Shown: piece by piece, positions 1 through 8,117 of the stretch | How the letters are laid out: every line of letters begins with the position of its first letter | Numbering within the stretch: the stretch's first letter is position 1 | From: Kribbia dieselivorans NBRC 106261 | GTDB lineage: Bacteria > Actinomycetota > Actinomycetes > Actinomycetales > Dermatophilaceae | NCBI RefSeq assembly: GCF_001552435.1 | Contig: NZ_BCRE01000041.1 | Span: 1 to 50,118 of the forward strand | Length of the DNA: 50,118 nt | Direction of reading: 5' to 3' | Program-made: the position numbers and the translations under genes | Notes under the pieces: model-generated | The model's database searches: none | What the model saw: the letters and a program-made list of their open reading frames with translations, nothing else | Told to the model about the DNA's origin: nothing

Positions 1-821
1 GACATCTCGGCCGCCAGCGTCGCCCGCACCAGCAGGTTGCGGTCCGGGCGCTCGACCCGCGTGTGGGCGTACGCCTCCAGCGCGGCGTGCACCGCCTCGG
101 TCGACGCATCCGCGACGAGCGCGGCGAAGTCGTCGGCGGGGTCACCGACACGGGCGTCCTCCCACCCGGTCAGTGCCTTGACCGTGCCGGTCGCGGCATC
201 GTCCGGGTCGGTGAACGTGACGAGCACGTTCTCACTGCGCAGGCTCCCGTGAACCGGCACCGGGTGGTAGTGCCACAGGGCGGTGTCCTCGAGGGCGGCC
301 TCCCACCGGGTCAGCAACGCCGCCGGGACGTGTCCGGTGGCGGCGGCCCGATCCAGGGCAGCCAGCCGACGTCGGCGGTAGTCGTCGGCGGGGTACGTCG
401 ACAGGCCGGCCTCCTCGGCCAGGGCAGGGTCGACGTTGTGCAGCGTGCCGATCGTGCGCCCGAGCTCGGCCGTGACGCCCGGCCCCGGCGGCAGAGCGGC
501 GAAATCCAGCCGCTCGCCCGGCAGCAGGTGCGACACCGCAGCGCGGCCACCTTCCTTGAGGTCCACCCAGCCGCGGACCAGCGGGACGGCGAAGGGCACC
601 CGTCGCGCCAACAGGGCGAGGTAGGTCGACGCCAGGTCCATCTGCCCGGCGAGGGCTTCGCTCCTCGGCGCGCGGATGACCCAGGTGCGGTCATCGGTGT
701 CGGCGACGATGGCGGTGTCGAAACGATCGTCACCACCGAGGACGGTCTGCACCCCGACCGGGTCGAGGCCGGGGACAGCGGCGCTGGCCAGGGCAGCGAG
801 GGCGAAGGGCGTGCGAGTCAC
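1..821 (-). CDS. APH-family phosphotransferase (partial, C-terminus outside window)
   Basis: The reverse-strand reading gives an aminoglycoside/macrolide phosphotransferase-like fold: an N-terminal lobe, then PVHGSLRSENVLV (the catalytic HGDxxxxN loop, here HGSxxxEN with Ser replacing the usual Asp) and GWEDARVGDPADDFA (the metal-binding DxxxGDP region). The usual role is kinase transfer of phosphate to a small molecule or sugar; the substrate cannot be told. The GTG at 821 is the first start after an in-frame TAG at 842-840. A TACCGT box at 833-828 lies 6 nt before it, so the mRNA is probably leaderless. It is divergent from nudC with overlapping promoters. The Ser in place of the catalytic Asp is unusual and could mean a changed or lost kinase activity. 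The last residues are beyond the window edge. Confidence 0.8.
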   Translation of the reverse strand, partial: MTRTPFALAALASAAVPGLDPVGVQTVLGGDDRFDTAIVADTDDRTWVIRAPRSEALAGQMDLASTYLALLARRVPFAVPLVRGWVDLKEGGRAAVSHLLPGERLDFAALPPGPGVTAELGRTIGTLHNVDPALAEEAGLSTYPADDYRRRRLAALDRAAATGHVPAALLTRWEAALEDTALWHYHPVPVHGSLRSENVLVTFTDPDDAATGTVKALTGWEDARVGDPADDFAALVADASTEAVHAALEAYAHTRVERPDRNLLVRATLAAEM

Positions 822-853
822 AGTGACACGGTATGACGTCTAGGGTGATCACC

Positions 854-1819
854 GTGCGATCCACACCCGAGGCCTTCGACAACCTTCCCCTGCGCGGTAG
901 CGTCCTGGACCGCAACGCCGCCCTGCGGGAGAACCCGGCGGCGCTGCGTGCGCTGTTCACCGCCGACACCACGCGCGTCGCGGCGATCCGTGACGGGCAG
1001 ATGCGCGTGACCCAGTCCGATGGGCGTCCCGCCCTGCTCCACCGCGCTCCGGCCCCCGGTGACGTCGACCGACTGTGGTTCTATCTCGGGCGCGACCACG
1101 AGGAGCAGGACTGGATCGTGGTCTCCGACGCCGAGCCCACCCCGGCCGAGCCGGACCTGACCGGCACCGACACCGGTCTGCACGGCACGGACGCCGACGC
1201 CCCGTGGCACGACCTGCGCCTGATCGGCGCCAAGCTCGACACCCGTGACGCCGAGGTGTTCGTCACCGCCCTGGGCCTGCACAACTGGCACCAGGGCCAC
1301 ACCCACTGCAGTCGGTGCGGCGCGGCCACCGAACCCGACCGCGGGGGCTGGAGCCGCAACTGCCCGATCGATGCCAGCGCCCACTTCCCGCGCACCGATC
1401 CGGCCGTGATCATGTCGGTCGTCGACGCCGACGACCGGTTGCTCATCGCCCGTGGTGCCACCTGGCCCGAGGGACGATTCTCCGTATTGGCGGGCTTCGT
1501 CGAGCCCGGTGAGACGATGGCCCAGGCCGTGGCCCGCGAGGTGGCCGAGGAGGTCGGTATCGAGGTCACCGACGTCGAGTTCGTCGCCGACCAGCCGTGG
1601 CCGTTCCCCTCCAGCCTCATGCTCGGTTTCACCGCTCGGGCGACGAGCACGGACATCCACCTCATCGACGGCGAACTGGCCGAGGCCCGGTGGATCAGCC
1701 GCGACGAGGTCCCGGCGTTCGTCGCCGAGGGCCGGTGGGCCCCGCTGGGGCGGATGTCGATCGCCAGCCGTCTCATCGAGCATTGGTACGGGGGCCGTCT
1801 GCCCCGTGCGCCACGGTGA
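854..1819 (+). CDS. nudC: NAD(+) diphosphatase NudC (Nudix hydrolase)
   Basis: Hydrolyses NAD(H) to NMN(H) and AMP, and in other bacteria removes NAD caps from RNA. About 321 residues. The central zinc-ribbon region reads HCSRCG...NCPIDASAHFPR; the Nudix box GFVEPGETMAQAVAREVAEE is complete; the family signature QPWPFPSS follows directly. The fourth zinc-ligand Cys is replaced by Asp (CPID). ATG 833 is in frame, but GTG 854 is preferred because a TAGGGT box (841-846) sits 7 nt upstream, the leaderless spacing seen elsewhere here. The stop overlaps the uvrD2 start (GTGA), so the two are translationally coupled, as in the actinobacterial nudC-uvrD2 pair. Confidence 0.93.
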   Translation: MRSTPEAFDNLPLRGSVLDRNAALRENPAALRALFTADTTRVAAIRDGQMRVTQSDGRPALLHRAPAPGDVDRLWFYLGRDHEEQDWIVVSDAEPTPAEPDLTGTDTGLHGTDADAPWHDLRLIGAKLDTRDAEVFVTALGLHNWHQGHTHCSRCGAATEPDRGGWSRNCPIDASAHFPRTDPAVIMSVVDADDRLLIARGATWPEGRFSVLAGFVEPGETMAQAVAREVAEEVGIEVTDVEFVADQPWPFPSSLMLGFTARATSTDIHLIDGELAEARWISRDEVPAFVAEGRWAPLGRMSIASRLIEHWYGGRLPRAPR

Positions 1820-3939
1820 TCCCCACTCCTGACGCCATCCTCGACGCGCTCGACCCGGAGCAGCGTGAGGTCGCCGCCCACCCGTCGGGCCCGATGGTCG
1901 TGCTCGCCGGTGCCGGGACGGGCAAGACCCGCGCGATCACCCACCGCATCGCCTACGGCGTGCTGTCGGGGGCGTACCACCCACAGCGGGTCCTGGCCGT
2001 GACGTTCACCGCTCGCGCGGCCGGGGAGATGCGCACCCGCCTGCGCGACCTGGGCGTCGGCGGGGTTCAGGCGCGCACGTTCCACGCCGCGGCGCTGCGC
2101 CAGCTGCACTATTTCTGGCCCAAGGCCATCGGCGGCGCCGCGCCCGAGGTGCTGGCGCACAAGGCTCCCGTGGTCGCCGAGACCGCCGGGCGTCTGCGGC
2201 TGCGACTGGACCGGTCCGAACTCCGCGACGTCGCCGCCGAGGTCGAGTGGGCCAAGGTCAACCTGCTCACCCCGGAGAGCTACCCCGCGGCCGTGCGGGC
2301 CGCGAACCGCGACATCCCGGTCATGGACGCCACCGCCATGGGGCGGCTCCTGTCCGTGTACGAGGACGTCAAACAGGAGCGCGGTGTCATCGACTTCGAG
2401 GACGTCCTCCTGCTCACCGTCGGGATCCTCGCTGAACGCGACGACATCGCCCGCGAGGTGCGTGACCAGTACCGCCACTTCGTCGTCGACGAGTACCAGG
2501 ACGTCAACGCCCTCCAGCAGCGCCTGCTCGACCTGTGGCTCGGCGAGCGGCACGAGGTGTGCGTCGTCGGGGATCCCGCTCAGACGATCTACTCCTTCAC
2601 CGGCGCGACGCCGCGGCACCTGCTGGAGTTCGGCTCGCACCAACCCGGCGCCCGCACCGTGCAGCTCGTGCGCAACTATCGCTCGTCCCTGCAGATCGTG
2701 GCGCTGGCCAACCGGGTCGTCTCCGGCCCGTCGGGCATGCCCCGCTCCGGCGCGGTCACCTTGCAGGCCCAACGCGGCCCGGGCCCGGCGCCGCGCCTGA
2801 TCGCCCACGATGACGACGAGGCCGAGGCCGCCGGCATTGCCGACCTCGTCACCGGGTGGATCGACGCCGGCCGCCCGGCGTCGCAGATCGCCATCCTGTT
2901 CCGCACGAACGGGCAGTCCGAGGCCTTCGAGTCGGCGCTCGCGGCCCGCGGGGTGCCCTACCTCGTGCGTGGCGGAGAACGGTTCTTCTCCCGTCGCGAG
3001 GTGCGCGAGGCGATCGTGTTGTTGCGTGGGGCGGCGCGCTCGGACGACGGCAGCGTCGACCTGCCCACGCTGGTGCGCGACGTCATCCGCGGGACCGGGT
3101 GGAGCGAGACCGCCCCGACCGGCGGGGCGTCCCGCGAACGGTGGGAGTCGCTGCGGGCCCTGGTCGAGCTCGGCGCCTCGTTCGCCGCCGCGACCCCGAC
3201 CGCCCGCCTGCCCGAGTTCATCCGCGAACTCGACGAACGCGCCTCCGCCCAGCATGCCCCGACCGTTGAGGGGGTGACGCTCGCGTCGCTGCACGCGGCC
3301 AAGGGGTTGGAGTGGGACGCCGTCGTGCTCGGCGGGGTCTCGGACGGGTTGCTGCCGATCACCATGGCCGAGACCGCCGAGCAGATCGAGGAGGAGCGCC
3401 GCCTGCTCTATGTCGGCGTCACCCGCGCCCGCGAGGAGTTGGTGCTGTCGTGGGCCCGGGCGCGCAATCCCGGGGGGCGGGCGAGTCGGCGGGTGTCCCG
3501 GTTCCTCGACACCGCCGCGTCGATCCTCGGTGAGGGGGCCCGGTCGCAGCCGAAGACCACCGCGCGCGTGCGCCGCGAGAGCTCGTCGAGCACGGTCAAG
3601 TCGCGCACCTGCCGCACCTGCGGAGCGACGTTGACCACCGCGGTGGAGAAGGGGCAGGGGCGCTGCACGAACTGCCCGGCGACGTACGACGAGGCGACGT
3701 TCGAGCGGCTGCGCCAGTGGCGCCTGGCCACGTCCAAGGCGCAGCAGTTGCCGGCGTTCGTGGTGTTCACCGACGCCACCCTCATCGCGATCGCCGAGAC
3801 GACCCCCGAAGACCTGGCCGGGTTGAGCGTCATCTCCGGGATCGGGGCGCGCAAGCTCGACCAGTACGGCGCCGCGGTGCTCGAGGTCCTTCGCGGCGGG
3901 GACATCGACGACATCGTCGCGTCCCATACGCACACCTGA
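1816..3939 (+). CDS. uvrD2: ATP-dependent DNA helicase UvrD2 (SF1A, with HRDC domain)
   Basis: Superfamily 1 3'-5' DNA helicase of the actinobacterial UvrD2 type, 707 residues. Visible parts: Walker A AGAGTGKT (about residues 31-38), GFTARAA-like motif Ia (VTFTARAA), DEYQD Walker B (about 225), QTIYSFTGA motif III (about 255), and GVTRAREEL motif VI. A tetracysteine zinc-binding stretch CRTCG...CTNC (about 599-624) joins the helicase core to a C-terminal HRDC domain (about 629-707) with the VISGIGARKLDQYG loop. Mycobacterial UvrD2 has the same order. The GTG start overlaps the nudC stop, so expression is likely coupled. The gene is followed by a strong hairpin at 3951-4017. Confidence 0.95.
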   Translation: MIPTPDAILDALDPEQREVAAHPSGPMVVLAGAGTGKTRAITHRIAYGVLSGAYHPQRVLAVTFTARAAGEMRTRLRDLGVGGVQARTFHAAALRQLHYFWPKAIGGAAPEVLAHKAPVVAETAGRLRLRLDRSELRDVAAEVEWAKVNLLTPESYPAAVRAANRDIPVMDATAMGRLLSVYEDVKQERGVIDFEDVLLLTVGILAERDDIAREVRDQYRHFVVDEYQDVNALQQRLLDLWLGERHEVCVVGDPAQTIYSFTGATPRHLLEFGSHQPGARTVQLVRNYRSSLQIVALANRVVSGPSGMPRSGAVTLQAQRGPGPAPRLIAHDDDEAEAAGIADLVTGWIDAGRPASQIAILFRTNGQSEAFESALAARGVPYLVRGGERFFSRREVREAIVLLRGAARSDDGSVDLPTLVRDVIRGTGWSETAPTGGASRERWESLRALVELGASFAAATPTARLPEFIRELDERASAQHAPTVEGVTLASLHAAKGLEWDAVVLGGVSDGLLPITMAETAEQIEEERRLLYVGVTRAREELVLSWARARNPGGRASRRVSRFLDTAASILGEGARSQPKTTARVRRESSSSTVKSRTCRTCGATLTTAVEKGQGRCTNCPATYDEATFERLRQWRLATSKAQQLPAFVVFTDATLIAIAETTPEDLAGLSVISGIGARKLDQYGAAVLEVLRGGDIDDIVASHTHT

Positions 3940-3950
3940 CGTCACACACC

Positions 3951-4017
3951 CCCGCCGAGTGATGGTTTCGGGCCGCCTCAGGTCCCGTGAGGCGGCCCGA
4001 AACCATCACTCGGCGGG
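3951..4017. terminator. 30-bp perfect inverted repeat after uvrD2
   Basis: The arms 3951-3980 and 3988-4017 are perfectly complementary over 30 bp, with a 7-nt loop (ggtcccg). It lies 11 nt after the uvrD2 stop and ends 28 nt before the AT-rich start of the whiB7 promoter. There is no T tract on either side, typical of actinobacterial hairpin terminators. It probably insulates whiB7 from uvrD2 read-through. Confidence 0.8.
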
Positions 4018-4044
4018 CAGGCCCACGCGCGCGGGAGGCGGGAG

Positions 4045-4083
4045 AATAAATGGGTTGCCGCGGTTTGCGCAGGCTCCTACAGT
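4045..4083 (+). promoter_or_regulatory. whiB7 promoter with AT-rich WhiB7 box
   Basis: An AT-rich block aataaat (4045-4051) lies just upstream of a -35 TTGCCG (4055-4060); a 17-nt spacer leads to the -10 TACAGT (4078-4083). WhiB7 acts with the housekeeping sigma factor and its AT-hook contacts AT-rich DNA directly upstream of the -35. The arrangement therefore predicts autoregulation. Confidence 0.8.
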
Positions 4084-4150
4084 GGAGGGACGTCTTGTGC
4101 GGCGGCAACCGGGCCGCTGGGGGAGACCGGACAATGAGAGGAGGGCAGTC

Positions 4151-4303
4151 GTGATCACGTCAACGTTCAACTGGACGCACGCTGACATGCGATTCACCGC
4201 GGTCACGCCTGCCCGTCTGCGCCCGTGGTCTGTCGTCATTCCGACCGACTTTCTCGCGCCCTTTCGTCCCGTCCGCCTGATCCCGGTGGCTGTCACGCTG
4301 TAG
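4151..4303 (+). CDS. whiB7 leader ORF (50 residues)
   Basis: GTG at 4151 is preceded by a good ribosome site (gaggaggg at about 4138-4145) and opens a 50-codon ORF ending at TAG 4301-4303. The peptide (VITSTFNWTHADMRFTAV..., ending VRLIPVAVTL) is rich in Arg, Pro and Val and resembles no enzyme. In mycobacteria and streptomycetes whiB7 carries an upstream ORF whose translation by stalled ribosomes controls an attenuator; here the ORF ends 23 nt before such a terminator. The regulatory role is inferred from position and architecture. Confidence 0.7.
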   Translation: MITSTFNWTHADMRFTAVTPARLRPWSVVIPTDFLAPFRPVRLIPVAVTL

Positions 4304-4326
4304 CACCACACAGTTTGGCCACATGT

Positions 4327-4370
4327 GGAGGCCGCGGACCCCGACCGGGTTCGCGGCCTCCCTTGTTTCT
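4327..4370 (+). terminator. whiB7 attenuator (intrinsic terminator in the leader)
   Basis: The stem arms are 4327-4340 (ggaggccgcggacc) and 4348-4361 (ggttcgcggcctcc): 14 bp with one G-T wobble, a 7-nt loop, then cttgtttct. It lies between the leader ORF and the whiB7 start, so it fits premature termination that is relieved when translation of the leader is disturbed by antibiotics. Confidence 0.8.
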
Positions 4371-4399
4371 GCTCGATCACTCCACATCCAGGAATGCAG

Positions 4400-4672
4400 A
4401 TGTCCACATCAGTAGCAGTGACCCTGCTCGAAGCGTCATCCCCGCCGTGCCACACCGAAGATCCCGAACTCTGGTTCGCCGACACCCCCGACGGAGTCGA
4501 GTTCGCCAAGACCCTGTGCCAGACGTGCCCGCTGCAGAGTGACTGCCTGACCGGCGCGATCGAACGCCGCGAACCGTGGGGCGTGTGGGGCGGAGAACTG
4601 TTCGAGCGCGGGGTCGTCGTGGCGCGCAAGCGGCCGCGGGGTCGCCCGCGCAAACACCCCGTCCGGGTCTGA
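4400..4672 (+). CDS. whiB7: WhiB7 transcriptional activator of antibiotic resistance
   Basis: Small iron-sulfur regulator that works with the primary sigma factor to switch on intrinsic antibiotic-resistance genes. 90 residues. It has four cluster cysteines (C-HTEDPELWF..., then CQTCPLQSDC), the turn motif GVWGGE, and a C-terminal AT-hook RGRPRK typical of WhiB7. ATG 4400 is preferred to ATG 4394 because AGGA (4390-4393) is 6 nt upstream. Its position next to uvrD2 matches mycobacteria. Control is by the autoregulated promoter at 4045-4083 and by the leader ORF/attenuator. Confidence 0.95.
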   Translation: MSTSVAVTLLEASSPPCHTEDPELWFADTPDGVEFAKTLCQTCPLQSDCLTGAIERREPWGVWGGELFERGVVVARKRPRGRPRKHPVRV

Positions 4673-4685
4673 GGCGGCGGCGGGC

Positions 4686-6002
4686 TCAGCCCTGGGCGAA
4701 CCCCGGCAGCCAGCGCTCCATCGGGTTCCACACGTCGACGTTCGCCTCGAGCTGGCACAGGATGCCGATGCCGCCGAGCCACGTGCGGTAGATCAGCAGG
4801 TACTCCGGCGGCAGGTTGAGCTGGAGGTGGACCTTGAACGTCGGTGACGTGAAGTCCTGGGCGTGCGCGCCCACCTGGCGCATCCACGCCCGGGTGAAGT
4901 GGAACTGGCGCGCGACGAGCGGCTCGATGAACGGCCTGATCGCCTCGAGCAGGAGTTCGGGGTCGGGGCGCTGGCTCGGCTTGATGAAGCCCTCGTCGCG
5001 CAACCCCTGCACGACGGTCTCGGCGCTGCCGTCCAGGGCCTGTCGCAGCAGGTGCCCGATCGGCTCCGGGAAGCCCTCGGGCAGCAGGTTCACCGCACCG
5101 AAGTCGATGACGCCCAACCGCCCGTCCGGGGTGATCCGGAAGTTGCCCGGGTGCGGATCGGCGTGCAGCACCCCGACCTCGACCGGCGCGAGCAGCAGGA
5201 ACTCGTAGTACAGCTGCGCGGCCGCGTCGCGCACGGGCTGGTCGCCGGTGGCGATGACCGAGGCCAGCGAGACTCCGTCGACCCATTCGCTGACGAGGAC
5301 CCGCGGCGAGTGGGCGAGCACCTCGGGCACGAAGTAGTCGGGGTGATCGCGGAAGCCGCGCTCGACGACCTTCTGGTGGTGCGCCTCGAGGGTGTAGTCG
5401 AGCTCCTCGGTCATGCGGGCCTGGAGTTCGCGGATGACCGGACCGATGTCCAGACCGGGCACCCACCCGGCGGTGATCCGCGCCAGCCGCCCGAGTTGCG
5501 CGAGGTCGGACTTCAGCGCCTCCTCGGCCCCCGGGTACTGCACCTTGACGGCGACCTCGCGGCCGTCGCGCCACACGGCCCGGTGCACCTGACCGATCGA
5601 GGCCGCAGCGGCGGGCCGGTCGTCGAACGAGAGGAACTTCGAGGAACGCCAGCGTGGCCCGAGTTCCTCGCTGAGGATGCGGTGCACGGCCTCGGCCCGC
5701 ATCGGCGGGGCGCTCTCCTGCAGCCGGACGAGGGCCTCGCGCAGCGGAGCGGCGTACTCCTCGGGGAACGCCGCCTCCAGCACCGACAGCGATTGCCCGA
5801 CCTTCATGGCCCCACCCTTGAGTTGGCCGAGCACGTCGAAGACCTGCTCGGCGAAGGCGCGTTGCGCGTCGGCATCGATCTTTGCGGCATCACCGCCGGC
5901 GACCTTGCGACCCCACCCAACGGCGCTCCGGCCCGCGAGGCCGAGCGGGATGGAGGCCAGCTTCGCGCTGCGGGACAGGCTGCTACGTGGGACATCGCTC
6001 AC
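4686..6002 (-). CDS. ABC1/UbiB-family atypical protein kinase
   Basis: 438 residues, ADCK/UbiB-like kinase fold. Diagnostic features: MKVGQSLS (KxGQ motif), the loop SIGQVHRAVWRDGREVAVKVQYPG region with its Ala-rich start and VAVK lysine, the catalytic loop HADPHPGNF, and VIDFGAV (DFG). Family members act in quinone or lipid metabolism as ATPases or kinases; the actinobacterial whiB7-linked member (Rv3197-like) has no firm role. GTG 6002 overlaps the TGA of the ThiF-like gene upstream, so the two form a coupled operon. It is convergent with whiB7. Confidence 0.9.
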   Translation of the reverse strand: MSDVPRSSLSRSAKLASIPLGLAGRSAVGWGRKVAGGDAAKIDADAQRAFAEQVFDVLGQLKGGAMKVGQSLSVLEAAFPEEYAAPLREALVRLQESAPPMRAEAVHRILSEELGPRWRSSKFLSFDDRPAAAASIGQVHRAVWRDGREVAVKVQYPGAEEALKSDLAQLGRLARITAGWVPGLDIGPVIRELQARMTEELDYTLEAHHQKVVERGFRDHPDYFVPEVLAHSPRVLVSEWVDGVSLASVIATGDQPVRDAAAQLYYEFLLLAPVEVGVLHADPHPGNFRITPDGRLGVIDFGAVNLLPEGFPEPIGHLLRQALDGSAETVVQGLRDEGFIKPSQRPDPELLLEAIRPFIEPLVARQFHFTRAWMRQVGAHAQDFTSPTFKVHLQLNLPPEYLLIYRTWLGGIGILCQLEANVDVWNPMERWLPGFAQG

Positions 6003-6901
6003 CCGGTCATTCTGCCCACCGAGGCTGGGAACGTCGCCCGGACTCGCCCGCAGGCCCGACACGACGGGTGCGCCGCCCAGTCGAGCCGCTCGATCTCGGG
6101 CCCGGGCAGGCGGATCTGCACCGCCGATCCCACGGCGACGAGCCCGTTTGTGGGGTCGCCGCGATCGAGCTGGGTGAGGACGGCCATGGCCGACAAACCG
6201 GTCACCAACGAGCGGAGCGCGGTGTCGCCCTGCACGCGTACCGCCGGACCGATCCCCGTGGGCGAGACCTGGGCACGCAGCCACGGCCAGCTCGGATCCA
6301 GGTCGGTGCGTGCCCACTCGACGCATTCCAGGCACGGGCCCACGCCGGGCACGACCACGGGCCCGACGATGGCCTGGGCGGAGCGCAGTGCGACCGGCAG
6401 ATGGGCGACGTCGCGATCGCGCCACGGCCGGGCGCGGTCCGGGGGCACCGGGCCGGTGTCGGTGAGGACCACCAGATGCGGCAGCCTCGAGGTGGCGGCG
6501 AGGTGCGCATCGGCGCTGCCGGGGCCGTGGTCGACGTGCCCAACCCCGGCGTGGCGCAGGACATCGGCGAGCATGGCCGCGGCCGCGCCAGCGCCGTCGA
6601 TGAGCACGTGGGCGCCGGCCCGGCCACGAGGCTCCGTGCCGGGCCACGGGTGGGTGAGCAGACCGTGCTCCTCGAGGAGGTCGAGCAGGGTGAGCGCGCG
6701 CCCGGCGGTGATCCCCTGCGCCCCCGCGGCGCTGAGGAGCGTGGTGCGGTCGCGGGTGCCGTCCATCAGCTCGAGCCAGCCGTGCTCCGCGTCGGTCACA
6801 CCCTCGATGACGAGGGCATCCGGGGTGTCCAGACCCAACTGGACCGCACCGTCGGCGCGGCGCAACACGCGCAGGTGGGCAGGCAGGCAGGGGTTGGTCA
6901 T
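5999..6901 (-). CDS. ThiF/E1-like protein (cyclodehydratase-type fold)
   Basis: 300 residues. The N-terminal part (LPAHLRVLRRADGAVQLGLD..., LLDLLEEHGLL) resembles the winged-helix leader-binding domain of TOMM cyclodehydratase and ThiF-like proteins. A Rossmann-like stretch follows, and there are two Cys pairs (CLEC and CRAC) as in E1/ThiF zinc sites. The canonical GxGxxG nucleotide loop is poor (LIDGAGAAAAMLADVL), so adenylation is doubtful. ATG 6901 has GGAGAGA upstream. It is the first gene of a two-gene operon with the ABC1 kinase; no peptide precursor gene is seen nearby, so a bacteriocin role is not supported. Confidence 0.7.
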   Translation of the reverse strand: MTNPCLPAHLRVLRRADGAVQLGLDTPDALVIEGVTDAEHGWLELMDGTRDRTTLLSAAGAQGITAGRALTLLDLLEEHGLLTHPWPGTEPRGRAGAHVLIDGAGAAAAMLADVLRHAGVGHVDHGPGSADAHLAATSRLPHLVVLTDTGPVPPDRARPWRDRDVAHLPVALRSAQAIVGPVVVPGVGPCLECVEWARTDLDPSWPWLRAQVSPTGIGPAVRVQGDTALRSLVTGLSAMAVLTQLDRGDPTNGLVAVGSAVQIRLPGPEIERLDWAAHPSCRACGRVRATFPASVGRMTG

Positions 6902-6997
6902 CGTCTCTCCGCGGTTCGGGGTCAGGTCAGCGTGCCAGTGCCGTACCCCTGTGGATTGTCGATATCCACAGGCCCGTCGGCGGCGTAAGGTGCGGAC

Positions 6998-7549
6998 ATG
7001 CCCGGTGAAACCACGTCTGACCAGCAGGTGGAGATCCGTCGCAGTCGCCGCCGCCGTCGTACGGTCAGCGCCTACCGTGACGGTGACCGCACGGTCGTGC
7101 TCATCCCCGCCGGGCATTCCGCTGCCCAGGAGCGGGCATGGGTCGACGGCATGCTCGCCAAGCTCGCCGCCAAGGAGAAGAAGCGTCGACCCAGTGACGC
7201 CGATCTCGTCGAGCGAGCCGCGCACCTCTCCGCGACCTATCTCGGTGGGCTGGCCAAGCCGACGCAGGTGCGGTGGGTGACCAATCAGCGGTCACGGTGG
7301 GGGAGTTGCACGCCGCTGGAGGGCACGATCCGGCTGTCGAGCCGGTTGCAGGGCATGCCGACGTATGTCACCGACTACGTGCTGCTGCATGAACTGGCGC
7401 ACCTGCTCGTGGCCGGGCACGGCGATGACTTCTGGGCGTTGCTGGCCGGTTACCCGCGGTTGGAGCGGGCGCGGGGGTTCCTCGCCGGGGTCACCCATGC
7501 CGAGCACTCCGGCTCCGAGGATCCCGACACCGCCAGCCACGTCGACTGA
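6998..7549 (+). CDS. YgjP/SprT-like M48 metallopeptidase (DUF45)
   Basis: 183 residues. The family core reads RSRWGSCTPLEGTIRLSSRL...YVLLHELAHLLVAGHGDDFWALLAGY: the HELAH zinc motif with a further conserved His in GHGDDFW, as in YgjP/WSS1-like peptidases. The substrate is unknown. The N-terminus is very basic (RRSRRRRR). ATG 6998 is 6 nt after a TAAGGT box (6986-6991), so the mRNA is probably leaderless. The gene is divergent from the ThiF-like gene. Confidence 0.88.
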   Translation: MPGETTSDQQVEIRRSRRRRRTVSAYRDGDRTVVLIPAGHSAAQERAWVDGMLAKLAAKEKKRRPSDADLVERAAHLSATYLGGLAKPTQVRWVTNQRSRWGSCTPLEGTIRLSSRLQGMPTYVTDYVLLHELAHLLVAGHGDDFWALLAGYPRLERARGFLAGVTHAEHSGSEDPDTASHVD

Positions 7550-7556
7550 CGACGGC

Positions 7557-8117
7557 TCAGCCCGCCAGAACCCGCCGGGCGGCCGCCACCAGTGCCGCGA
7601 GTTCCTCACTGCCGGAAGGGAGTTCATCGGCCGGCCACCAGGCGACATCGACCGACTCGGCACTGACCACCGGGGTCGCCGATCGGGCGGCCACCGCCGC
7701 GTAGCGCACGTCGAGGTGGGTGCGGCAGCGCCCGAACCCACCCGGCAGATCGTGCGCATCCAGGTGAACCGGGCCGGGCAGCATGGTCAACGCCGACGGA
7801 GCCTCGAGCCCGGACTCCTCGCGCGCCTCACGTTCGGCCGCGGCCGCCAGGGTCGCGTCCGGAGCTTCGAGGTGTCCGCCGAACTGGAACCAGCGCCGGG
7901 CCTTGGCGTGCAGGGTCAACAGCACGTGCTCACCGGCGGGGTCGATCACCAGGCACGACGCCGTCAGGTGAACCGGTGGGCCCGACTTGGCCACCGCGTC
8001 CGGGTGGGCCGCCAGGTGGTCCAGGTACCGCCGGGCCAGCGCGGCCTGGGCCGCGTCGGGAGCCCTCCACGCACGCAACTCCCGCACGGCGCTCGCGTGC
8101 AGGTCCGCGAAGTTCAC
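7557..8117 (-). CDS. Nudix hydrolase
   Basis: 186 residues with a complete Nudix box: GGHLEAPDATLAAAAEREAR followed by EESGL. The flanks (HLTASCLVIDPAGEHVLLTLHAKARRWFQFGGH) resemble ADP-ribose or MutT-type pyrophosphohydrolases; the substrate is not identifiable. ATG 8117 overlaps the stop of the DUF2342 gene (ATGA), so it is the second gene of that operon. It is convergent with the YgjP-like peptidase, 7 nt away. Confidence 0.87.
   Translation of the reverse strand: MNFADLHASAVRELRAWRAPDAAQAALARRYLDHLAAHPDAVAKSGPPVHLTASCLVIDPAGEHVLLTLHAKARRWFQFGGHLEAPDATLAAAAEREAREESGLEAPSALTMLPGPVHLDAHDLPGGFGRCRTHLDVRYAAVAARSATPVVSAESVDVAWWPADELPSGSEELAALVAAARRVLAG

Noticed and set aside
1081-3945. A 954-codon open frame on the minus strand opposite nudC-uvrD2
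   Set aside because: It is a GC-bias shadow: repetitive Arg/Gly/Asp/His composition, no domain, and the plus strand has two well-conserved genes here.
5999-6901. A TOMM/bacteriocin biosynthesis cluster
   Set aside because: Only a cyclodehydratase-like fold is present; there is no precursor peptide, dehydrogenase or YcaO gene, and the locus is core chromosome.
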